Origin: a virus | Length of the DNA stretch: 23,647 nt | Virus record (IMG/VR): IMGVR_UViG_3300026488_000052 | Location: 1-23,647 of that record | Direction: 5' to 3' (one strand) | Shown: positions 7,758 to 13,024 of the stretch, in pieces | Layout of the letters: every line of letters starts with the position of its first letter | Numbering within the stretch: position 1 is the first letter of the stretch | Made by a program: the position numbers and the translations under genes | The notes under the pieces: model-generated | What the model was told of the DNA's origin: nothing | The model's database searches: none | What the model saw: the letters and a program-made list of their open reading frames with translations, nothing else

Positions 7758-7981
7758 GGAGGAGAAAAAATGAAAACAGCCCAAAAAATTTTAAAAAACT
7801 TGATAAAATAGAAAACGAACTTAAAAATCTTAATCAAGGAATGTTATCCTTAGAGGAAAGAGTATCCTTTTTAGAAAAAAGCTATAATCAACTTCGGCAA
7901 GATTTAGATTACAGAATTTCCTCCCTAGAAAAAAGTATGATGATATTAAATACAAACTTGATACTTATAATGGGGCTATAA
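7754..7981 (+). CDS. Coiled-coil protein, middle part of a gene broken at A-runs
   Basis: This frame encodes a heptad-rich coiled coil (KLDKIENELKNLNQGMLSLEE and following). Its only upstream starts are a TTG at 7754 without a Shine-Dalgarno, or an ATG at 7841. The strong GAGGAGGAG instead serves the ATG at 7770, whose frame reads MKTAQKILKN then stops after 13 codons. Those frames join if the ribosome slips by -1 at A_AAA_AAC (7793-7799), or if one A is missing. At the other end, another -1 change at the A6 run 7929-7934 would continue into the frame ending at 8103. The combined product would be about 110 residues. This may be a programmed frameshift, a decayed gene, or homopolymer sequencing errors. 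Function unknown. Confidence 0.5.
   Translation: MRRRKNENSPKNFKKLDKIENELKNLNQGMLSLEERVSFLEKSYNQLRQDLDYRISSLEKSMMILNTNLILIMGL
7762..7813 (+). repeat. Direct repeat, left copy (about 50 bp)
   Basis: Starting at GAGAAAAAATGAA, this segment matches 9114-9162 with a handful of substitutions and a few missing bases. Shared landmarks are the ATG after six A's, ACAGCC, AAAAATTTTAAA, CTTGATAA and ATAGAA. The two copies bracket the coiled-coil and methyltransferase genes. Confidence 0.7.
7793..7799 (+). promoter_or_regulatory. Candidate -1 ribosomal slippery site A_AAA_AAC
   Basis: In the frame set by the ATG at 7770 (good Shine-Dalgarno), codons TTA AAA AAC place the heptamer A_AAA_AAC in the exact register for simultaneous -1 slippage. 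The -1 frame then runs open to 7981. I do not see a convincing stimulatory hairpin immediately downstream. A missing A in the run would give the same pattern. Confidence 0.3.
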
Positions 7982-8103
7982 AAATTTATAAAGAAACTAA
8001 AGCTACAAAGGAAGAATTTTTAATAAGACGAGGTCATTTTAGAAGAAAGGGAAATGGATTTAGAACTACAGAATGGGAATGGGTGGAAGAGCCAGAATGG
8101 TAA
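7927..8103 (+). other. Continuation reading frame of the broken coiled-coil gene
   Basis: This frame is open from 7888 to the TAA at 8101-8103 and has no ATG or good start of its own. It joins smoothly to the coiled coil at the A6 run (7929-7934): SSLEK then KYDDIKYKLDTYNG and onward. The end is basic and then Trp/Glu-rich (RRGHFRRKGNG, TEWEWVEEPEW), a protein-like composition. It reads as the true C-terminus of the gene that starts at 7770. The region 8104-8223 after it holds no gene I can see, only the Shine-Dalgarno AAAGGAGAG of the next gene. Confidence 0.5.
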
Positions 8104-8223
8104 TTGTTTTATTTTAGAGGTGTGGAGGTTTTAATTTTGCCGCGTTTCTTATTATGATATCAATTAATCCTAAGTACTGCAAAATAATTAAAAAGAATAC
8201 TTATCTTAAAAAGGAGAGAAAAA

Positions 8224-8745
8224 ATGAAAAAGGCAATGATTGAATATATAAAAAATCCTAAAATTGATGAAATATATACTCCTAAATATGCTGTAAAGCC
8301 GTTATTACCATATCTAAAAAAATTTAAAGATAAAATTTTTTGGGAATGCACTGATTTTGGTAATAGTAATATAACTAAAGTATTAAAAGAAAATGGATTT
8401 AAAGTAGTATCTACACATATTAATAATGGTTTTGATTTTTTAAAAGATGAACCTAATTTTAACTTTGATATTATAATTACAAATCCACCTTACAGCTTAA
8501 AAGATAAATTTTTAGAAAGGGCATACAATTTAGGAAAACCTTTTTGTTTCTTATTACCAATTACAACCTTAGAAGGTGTAAAAAGAGGAAGATTATTTAG
8601 AAAATATGGAATTGAAGTTTTAGTGTTAGATAAAAGAATAAATTTTATGAAAAATAAAAAGAATGTTTGGTTTAATACAAGCTGGTTTTGTTGGAAAGTT
8701 TTGCCAGAAAAACTAATTTTTGCCGAAGTAAAATGGGAGGCGTAA
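8224..8745 (+). CDS. NPPY-type N6-adenine DNA methyltransferase-like protein
   Basis: 173 residues. NPPY at 87-90 is the catalytic motif IV of N6-adenine (or N4-cytosine) methyltransferases. WECTDFGNSNI (40-50) takes the place of the SAM-binding motif I and is not the usual 'xxGxG' form. The hydrophobic strand FDIIIT before NPPY and the later RLFRKYGIEVLVLDKRINF resemble phage adenine methylase-like proteins of about this size, in which the recognition domain is absent or supplied elsewhere. AAAGGAGAG lies upstream of the ATG. It stands alone without a restriction enzyme gene nearby, so it may be an anti-restriction or orphan methylase. Because motif I is weak, another SAM-dependent substrate is possible. 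Confidence 0.6.
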   Translation: MKKAMIEYIKNPKIDEIYTPKYAVKPLLPYLKKFKDKIFWECTDFGNSNITKVLKENGFKVVSTHINNGFDFLKDEPNFNFDIIITNPPYSLKDKFLERAYNLGKPFCFLLPITTLEGVKRGRLFRKYGIEVLVLDKRINFMKNKKNVWFNTSWFCWKVLPEKLIFAEVKWEA

Positions 8746-8747
8746 AA

Positions 8748-9125
8748 ATGTGCTGGAAAGATATCTTCCCTAAGGAAAATCGTTATTTTGAAACTGAGAA
8801 TGGTATTCTCTATTGCTGTGATTGCTTAGAAGTTTTAAAGAAATTTCCTGAAGAGAGTGTAGACTTGGTTTTAACTGACCCTCCTTATGGAGTGAGAAAA
8901 AAGAAGTATAATCATCCTACAACTAAACCATTAGGATTAATGGAAGATTTAATTTATTTTTATTCTAATAGAGGTGACTTAGTTTTAGACCCTTTTATAG
9001 GTTCAGGAACTACCTTAGTAGCTTGTGAAAAACTGAATAGAAGATGGATAGGAATAGAAATAAATCCTGATTATTGTGAAATTGCAAAAAGAAGAATACT
9101 TGCTTTAAAAGATGAGAAAAAATGA
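8748..9125 (+). CDS. Beta-class DNA methyltransferase with internal deletion
   Basis: 125 residues from the ATG at 8748, with GGGAGG upstream; the earlier frame start at 8688 lies inside the previous gene. Both ends of a beta-class (motif IV first) methyltransferase are clear: SVDLVLTDPPYG (38-48) and HPTTKP, then DPFIGSGTTLVACEKLNRRWIGIE-type motifs X-I-II (56-104). Complete enzymes have roughly 100 or more residues between DPPYG and HPTxKP, containing motifs V-VIII and the target-recognition domain. Here only seven residues (VRKKKYN) remain. The frame is preserved, so the deletion is clean. Without recognition and binding loops it is probably inactive alone. The stop overlaps an ATG (9122) that starts the right direct repeat frame. 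Confidence 0.7.
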   Translation: MCWKDIFPKENRYFETENGILYCCDCLEVLKKFPEESVDLVLTDPPYGVRKKKYNHPTTKPLGLMEDLIYFYSNRGDLVLDPFIGSGTTLVACEKLNRRWIGIEINPDYCEIAKRRILALKDEKK

Positions 9126-9162
9126 ACACAGCCGAAAAATTTTAAAGCTTGATAAGATAGAA
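9114..9162 (+). repeat. Direct repeat, right copy (about 50 bp)
   Basis: This is the partner of 7762-7813, beginning GAGAAAAAATGAA and sharing ACAGCC, AAAAATTTTAAA, CTTGATAA and ATAGAA. Here the ATG frame stops after seven codons. A -1 change in the A5 run gives residues similar to the left copy (ILKLDKIE). It forms the 5' boundary of the truncated metallophosphoesterase. Confidence 0.7.
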
Positions 9163-9671
9163 ATGAATTTCCTAAAACCCAGATTTTTTACATAGAAGCT
9201 AATCACGAACTGAGAATGCAAAGATATATACTAACATATGCAAAAGAGTTTATCGATTTAGATGTACTTAAAATTCCATCTTTATTTAAACTGTATAAAT
9301 TTGATATTACTTATGTTTCAAATCTTGAACTTCTTAATAAATACCGTCAACCATTTAAGATAGGTCATTTAGCGTTTCTCCATGGTCATGAAATCAAAGT
9401 AAGTGGAAATGTTGTCAATGTAGCTAGAACACTTTTCTTAAAAACATTTACAAACATTTTGTTTGGACATTTTCATACAACTCAAGAGTACATATTTAGG
9501 GATTTGTGTGGTGGAATAAAAGGAGCTTGGTCTGTTGGTTGTCTTTGTAATTTATTTCCAAATTATCGCCCAGTTAATAACTGGAATCATGGATTTGCTT
9601 ATATTGAAATCTACTCAAATGGAAGTTTTAGAATTGAAAACAAGAAAATATTAAACGGTGAAATTCTGTAA
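9156..9671 (+). pseudogene. C-terminal remnant of a calcineurin-like metallophosphoesterase
   Basis: The frame is open from 9156 and its first ATG is at 9216, but no Shine-Dalgarno precedes that ATG. The recognisable protein already begins upstream: FYIEANHEL contains the NH[ED] metal motif just before the ATG. It is followed by HGHE (56-59 from the ATG) and GHFH (84-87), the last two histidine motifs of the fold, and a typical C-terminal strand pattern ending in GSFRIENKKI. The N-terminal D-x-H and GD motifs that hold the other metal are absent. In their place is the direct-repeat sequence. I read this as a broken gene whose 5' half was lost in the rearrangement that brought in the repeat. 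It is distinct from the intact SbcD-like gene at 4599. Confidence 0.6.
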
Positions 9672-9683
9672 GGAGAGGATAAG

Positions 9684-9965
9684 ATGGTACTGATAGAAGT
9701 ATTAATATTTTTCGCGTTTTTATTTTTATTTCACAAACTAATTAAATTTTTAATTTTTGCAATCGAATATATATTTCTAACAATAGAAGTTGAATGTGAA
9801 TTCAAGAAAAATTTCAAGGAAATCACTAAAGATATAGGCTCTTATTTAGATTATCTCTATAACAAATATTCTAGAAAAATAGATAGTCTTGAACTTTCAA
9901 ATAAGGAAAAAGAGGAACTAAAAAGCTGGTTAAAACAATTTATATATGAAGAACTTCTGAATTAA
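9684..9965 (+). CDS. Small membrane-anchored protein
   Basis: 93 residues. Residues 3-35 are strongly hydrophobic (IEVLIFFAFLFLF, then FLIFAIEYIFLTI), forming one long or two short membrane segments. The rest is a charged, probably helical cytoplasmic or periplasmic domain (SYLDYLYNKYSRKIDSLELSNKEKEEL). AAGGAGAGG lies upstream of the ATG. It is the last gene before the terminator at 9973. No family recognised; inhibition or anchoring roles at the membrane would both fit the shape. Confidence 0.65.
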   Translation: MVLIEVLIFFAFLFLFHKLIKFLIFAIEYIFLTIEVECEFKKNFKEITKDIGSYLDYLYNKYSRKIDSLELSNKEKEELKSWLKQFIYEELLN

Positions 9966-9972
9966 ATGCTCT

Positions 9973-10005
9973 AAGGAGACGAGGTTTTTGTTCTCGTCTC
10001 CTTTT
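9973..10005 (+). terminator. Intrinsic terminator ending the P2 operon
   Basis: An 11-bp perfect stem, AAGGAGACGAG (9973-9983) with CTCGTCTCCTT (9993-10003), has a 9-base T-rich loop and is followed by a T tract. It lies 8 bp after the stop of the membrane protein gene and ahead of promoter P3. Confidence 0.85.
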
Positions 10006-10013
10006 CACTTCTC

Positions 10014-10077
10014 TTTTGCAAACTTCCCAACTATGTCAAAATTCTAAGTCAAAAACCAAATTGTAATGTTTGCAAAA
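10014..10077. repeat. Inverted repeat TTTTGCAAAC / GTTTGCAAAA
   Basis: A perfect 10-bp inverted pair at 10014-10023 and 10068-10077, with 44 bp between. Each arm also contains the self-palindrome TTTGCAAA. It lies between the terminator and the P3 boxes, in a 226-bp region with no gene, so it may be a second protein-binding site. Confidence 0.4.
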
Positions 10078-10086
10078 TTCTGTTTC

Positions 10087-10150
10087 TTTTCCCAAAATTA
10101 CATTAATTTTTCCGAAAATCACTTGATTTTTTCGGAAAATAGTTTATATT
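10087..10150 (+). promoter_or_regulatory. Promoter P3 with three 21-bp-phased palindromes
   Basis: TTGATT at 10123-10128 and TATATT at 10145-10150, 16 bp apart. Palindromes begin at 10087 (TTTTCCCAAAA, one mismatch), 10108 (TTTTCCGAAAA, perfect) and 10129 (TTTTCGGAAAA, perfect), each exactly 21 bp after the last. The third fills the spacer and the second ends just before the -35. It drives the genes from 10192 to 11668. Confidence 0.84.
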
Positions 10151-10191
10151 TATCAATAGATGAAATGAAATTTAGAGGAGGAAGAAGTAAG

Positions 10192-10368
10192 ATGAAACTA
10201 AAAGTTTGGTTCAAAGTTCCAGGGTTCAAAAAATATTCTTGTGTATTTAATGATGTTGAAGAATTTGTAGACTATTTAATTGAATTGCAAAAGGAGTACA
10301 AAGAAATACTAATTCATCCTTGGAAAACAGGAAAAAAGTACAAAACTACTACAGTTGAAGTTTTATAA
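10192..10368 (+). CDS. Small hypothetical protein
   Basis: 58 residues. The ATG at 10192 was chosen because GAGGAGG (10174-10180) lies upstream and any start before 10150 would fall inside promoter P3; an ATG at 10165 precedes the Shine-Dalgarno and is unlikely. The sequence alternates basic and aromatic residues (KLKVWFKVPGFKKYSC) and ends in a lysine-rich segment (HPWKTGKKYKTTT). No family recognised. It is the first gene after P3 and probably an early host-interaction or regulatory protein, by position only. Confidence 0.65.
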   Translation: MKLKVWFKVPGFKKYSCVFNDVEEFVDYLIELQKEYKEILIHPWKTGKKYKTTTVEVL

Positions 10369-10381
10369 AAGGAGGTATAAT

Positions 10382-10699
10382 ATGAAATTATCTAAAGAAT
10401 TAAAGGAGTTTCTTAAGGACGAAGAAAAAGTAAAACAAGTGAGAGACGATATAGAATTTGGAGTGAACTTCCTGATAAATGATTTAGGTATGCACGAGAG
10501 TAAGGCTTGTAGATTTCTAGAAAGAAAGCTAAAGGAAAAGTACGGAGTACCGTTCGAGATAGAATGGTACTTCAAGAATGCTAATTATCTAATCATTGAC
10601 TATCTTGATGAGCTCGAGAAAGAAGGGTTAGAATTTTCAGCTTTTAGAGTTCATATTCACGTTGAAGATGGAGAAGAAGCTGAAATAGAAACTCTATAA
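10382..10699 (+). CDS. Hypothetical acidic helical protein
   Basis: 105 residues from the ATG at 10382, preceded by AAAGGAGGT; the longer frame from 10355 starts inside the previous gene and lacks a ribosome site. It is mainly helical in the first two thirds (KLSKELKEFLKDEEKVKQVRD and ACRFLERKLKEKYG). It ends in a beta-like acidic segment (VHIHVEDGEEAEIETL). No family recognised. Fourteen bases after the preceding stop, it belongs to the P3 operon. Confidence 0.7.
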   Translation: MKLSKELKEFLKDEEKVKQVRDDIEFGVNFLINDLGMHESKACRFLERKLKEKYGVPFEIEWYFKNANYLIIDYLDELEKEGLEFSAFRVHIHVEDGEEAEIETL

Positions 10700-10712
10700 A
10701 GGGAGGTGCAAA

Positions 10713-11171
10713 ATGCCATTAATTCTCGGAAGAATAGAAAATCAGTATGAAGAAGAGATAGTAAGCCAACAATACTATCTCGAAGGAGACTCTTGGTACT
10801 ACGAGTATATAAACTGTTATTCCAGCTCAGAGTTAGGGTTAGGTTCGTGTAGATGCGTATCACATGACCCTATTAGAACAGTAAAAGTATCAAGAGAGGC
10901 GGTACTAGAAGCTATAAAGGAAAATCCTACAGCTGTGCAGGAGCTAACGGAGGTAGAGTGGAAGGACTTAGAAGAATACAAAAAGAACAAGGAATATGAG
11001 CTAAGGTGTAAATTTCTGGAGAAGTTGAATATGGAGCCTGAGGAGTTTAAAAGCTATATTGTGATGCTAAGAGATAGATTATGCTTTAGTGATGAGGATA
11101 TAAAGAAAATGCTAAAGAAAGTACCTGAGTTTGCAAGAAAGTATATCGAGAAGGAATTAAACTTGTACTAA
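10713..11171 (+). CDS. Hypothetical protein, tandem paralogue A (CYSS..LGLGSC family)
   Basis: 152 residues, the same length as the next gene and clearly its paralogue. Both begin MPLI, share ENQY, then CYSS, LGLGSC, CVSHDPI (about 35-54), then VSRE-VLE-I-ENP and LTE-EWKDLE-Y-KNKEY. The conserved Cys/His cluster (C35, C46, C48, H51 region) could bind a metal or be redox active. The C-terminal third is charged and helical (EEFKSY, DEDIKKMLKKVPEFARKY). GGGAGGTG precedes the ATG. I do not recognise a family, and the pair has no membrane segment. Its place at the end of an early operon suggests a host-takeover role, which is inference. Confidence 0.72.
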   Translation: MPLILGRIENQYEEEIVSQQYYLEGDSWYYEYINCYSSSELGLGSCRCVSHDPIRTVKVSREAVLEAIKENPTAVQELTEVEWKDLEEYKKNKEYELRCKFLEKLNMEPEEFKSYIVMLRDRLCFSDEDIKKMLKKVPEFARKYIEKELNLY

Positions 11172-11209
11172 GCCTAATTCTATTATAAACCACCGTTAGG
11201 AGGAGTGAA

Positions 11210-11668
11210 ATGCCTCTTATATTTGACGAAATAGAAAATCAGTATGGAGAGATAATACCTGAGCAACTCTACCTAGAAAATGGTAAATGGTACTGTGAAA
11301 AAGTTAACTGCTACTCAAGTGAGTTGCTAGGTCTTGGGAGTTGTCAATGCGTAAGCCATGACCCTATTGATAAATTTGAAGTATCAAGAGAATTTGTATT
11401 AGAAATGATACAAGAAAATCCAGTAGCTATAAAAGAACTAACGGAGCAAGAATGGAAAGATTTAGAAAACTATAGGAAGAATAAGGAGTATAGATTAAAA
11501 TGCATATGCAGAGAACTTTATGATCTAGAACCTGAAGAATTCAAAGAAAAGTTGCTTGAGTTCAAAGAAAGATTTAATTTGAGCAACGAAGAGTTAAGAA
11601 AACTCCTCGAAGAGGAAATACCAAAAATAGTTAAAGAGTATCTAAAGGATGAACTAAATCTAGAGTAA
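11210..11668 (+). CDS. Hypothetical protein, tandem paralogue B (CYSS..LGLGSC family)
   Basis: 152 residues, paralogous to the previous gene over its whole length. It keeps ENQYGE, CYSSE, LGLGSCQCVSHDPI, VSREFVLE and LTEQEWKDLENYRKNKEY. The C-terminal part diverges most (PEEFKEKLLEFKERFNLSNEELRKLLEEE), as expected for a recognition or partner-binding end under change. GTTAGGAGGAG precedes the ATG, and 38 bp separate it from paralogue A. Its TAA (11666-11668) lies within the base of the convergent hairpin. Function unknown. Confidence 0.72.
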   Translation: MPLIFDEIENQYGEIIPEQLYLENGKWYCEKVNCYSSELLGLGSCQCVSHDPIDKFEVSREFVLEMIQENPVAIKELTEQEWKDLENYRKNKEYRLKCICRELYDLEPEEFKEKLLEFKERFNLSNEELRKLLEEEIPKIVKEYLKDELNLE

Positions 11669-11699
11669 AGAGTGAGAGGACACCCTCCTCTCACTCTTT
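11667..11699. terminator. Bidirectional terminator between convergent gene blocks
   Basis: A perfect 14-bp stem, AAAGAGTGAGAGGA (11667-11680) with TCCTCTCACTCTTT (11686-11699), has a 5-base loop CACCC. The + gene stop (11666-11668) and the - gene stop (11691-11693) both touch the stem. T tracts are short on either strand (CTTTC and CTTTA), so efficiency may depend on the stem. Confidence 0.78.
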
Positions 11700-12158
11700 C
11701 AATCTCTTTATCACCTTATTAGTCTCCTTAATTATTTTCTCTAAATCACTTCTTCTACTTTCCCACCAACTAATCCACTCCCAGATTTTTCTTTCAACAA
11801 AACCCACCAGGTTATCATCCACTTTATAACAAGGACTCTTACAAATCGTTTCAGCATAAGCTCTTACTACGTTATCATCATAACCTCTAACTATAGCCTG
11901 AACTGCATACGCTTCAGATTCCATTTCAATCTGATAATACTGATCCTCAGTAATTTGCCACCAAATCCACTTGAACGGATTTCTCCAGAACTGGATAACG
12001 TGAGTGAGTTCATGAGCTACGATATGAGGCAGTAAGTTTGACTTTTCAATTCTTACATAAAACGCAAAAGCATTAGCTAATTTCAAATCAGGATTATCTG
12101 GAATGAGTCTAGCTATGTAAGGATATTTTCCTAATACTAATCCACAAGTAATTTTCAT
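11691..12158 (-). CDS. HExxH zinc metallopeptidase-like protein
   Basis: 155 residues. HIVAHELTHVIQFW (45-58) carries the HExxH zinc-binding and catalytic motif. A glutamate-rich helix 22 residues later (IEMESEAYAVQAIV) probably gives the third ligand, as in gluzincin-type enzymes where 'ExxA' follows. The last 60 residues are charged and Trp-rich. No signal peptide is evident. GAGGTAAAG precedes the ATG at 12158. It is the final gene of the leftward operon, beside the spike tip and lysis genes, so cleavage of a virion protein or of a host envelope protein is possible. Eukaryote-like SprT proteases share HExxH, but I see no SprT zinc ribbon. Confidence 0.65.
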   Translation of the reverse strand: MKITCGLVLGKYPYIARLIPDNPDLKLANAFAFYVRIEKSNLLPHIVAHELTHVIQFWRNPFKWIWWQITEDQYYQIEMESEAYAVQAIVRGYDDNVVRAYAETICKSPCYKVDDNLVGFVERKIWEWISWWESRRSDLEKIIKETNKVIKRLKE

Positions 12159-12170
12159 TTTAACTTTACC

Positions 12171-12470
12171 TCAACCATTGCTATAAGTATCTCCAGAACA
12201 AGTTGCTATTACTCCATTGAAGCATCCTACTAGAGCATCACCACATCTAGCAGTTCCTCTTTCGTTAGTGATAACATCTCCAGAGCAAGTCACCACTACG
12301 CCTATATGTCCACAAGGAGTAATTCCTATATCAGCACACCTGACTGTACCTCTACTATTAGTGATAACGTCTCCTGAGAATGTAACTAGAATTGCTATTG
12401 TAGGTATGGGAATTGGATGACATATGCAAACTCCAACAGCTATATCCCCAAATCTAGCATGACCTGGCAT
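12171..12470 (-). CDS. PAAR-motif tail spike tip protein
   Basis: 99 residues with the PAAR layout: PGHARFGD at 2-9 (canonical PAAR-x-GD) and two near-copies of a strand unit, SGDVITNSRGTVRCAD (32-47) and SGDVITNERGTARCGD (63-78). A third partial copy is SGDTYSNG (92-99). His and Cys residues (H4, C15, C17, H18, C45, C53, C62, C76) could hold the structural metal at the point. PAAR proteins sharpen phage and type VI spike complexes that puncture the cell envelope. The start overlaps the stop of the preceding gene by one base. The position near the end of the tail operon fits a distal tail component. Confidence 0.75.
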   Translation of the reverse strand: MPGHARFGDIAVGVCICHPIPIPTIAILVTFSGDVITNSRGTVRCADIGITPCGHIGVVVTCSGDVITNERGTARCGDALVGCFNGVIATCSGDTYSNG

Positions 12471-13024
12471 TATGGTAACCTCAAGTTAAATTCTGACTGA
12501 AGATAACCTACTACATGTAGCATAACAGAATCACAATCAGAGCAATTTTGAGTTGTAGTTTTAACTCCACCTAAAGCTAACACTACTTGTAAGTCAATAC
12601 TAGCGTTAGCTAATCTTTCTATAAAGTTATCTACTTCGTTAGGTATACTTGAGTATATCTTACTCAAATCTGACTTTAGCTTATCATAGTTAGTAGTATC
12701 TAAAGTTGAGCTTACTATAAATAGAGTTTTATAGTCAGGTAAAGTAAAGTTAGCATATGTAGGAACTATCTCACTAGGTTCTATAGGTACATCTTCAACT
12801 AGATTTGAGTAACCTTCAACTCTGACATTCTTCATTGTAAGATATGACTTTACAGTGATAAGTAGTCTCTTAAGTTTTACTTGAGGTATAGTCTTTATTA
12901 GTGAGTCTATATAAGACTTTAAGTCATTTAGATAACCTAATATCTCACTTTTATAACTTCCTCCATTCTCACTCCAATAACTTTTAGCCTCATCTAACCA
13001 CTTCTCAAACTCACTTCTAGTCAT
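12470..13024 (-). CDS. Hypothetical protein beside the PAAR gene
   Basis: 184 residues. The N-terminal half is helical and charged (RSEFEKWLDEAKSYWSE, LNDLKSYIDSLIKTI); the C-terminal half is more mixed and contains NCSDCDS near the end. No family recognised, and no signal peptide or membrane segment. It overlaps the PAAR gene by one base and the upstream amidase-like gene by four (ATGA at 13021-13024), so it is in one translational unit with both. It could be a tail-tip or baseplate partner of the PAAR protein, by context only. Confidence 0.65.
   Translation of the reverse strand: MTRSEFEKWLDEAKSYWSENGGSYKSEILGYLNDLKSYIDSLIKTIPQVKLKRLLITVKSYLTMKNVRVEGYSNLVEDVPIEPSEIVPTYANFTLPDYKTLFIVSSTLDTTNYDKLKSDLSKIYSSIPNEVDNFIERLANASIDLQVVLALGGVKTTTQNCSDCDSVMLHVVGYLQSEFNLRLP

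Noticed and set aside
12217-12420. 67-residue + strand frame in the PAAR gene
   Set aside because: It is a mirror of the SGDVITN repeats on the opposite strand and has no ribosome site.
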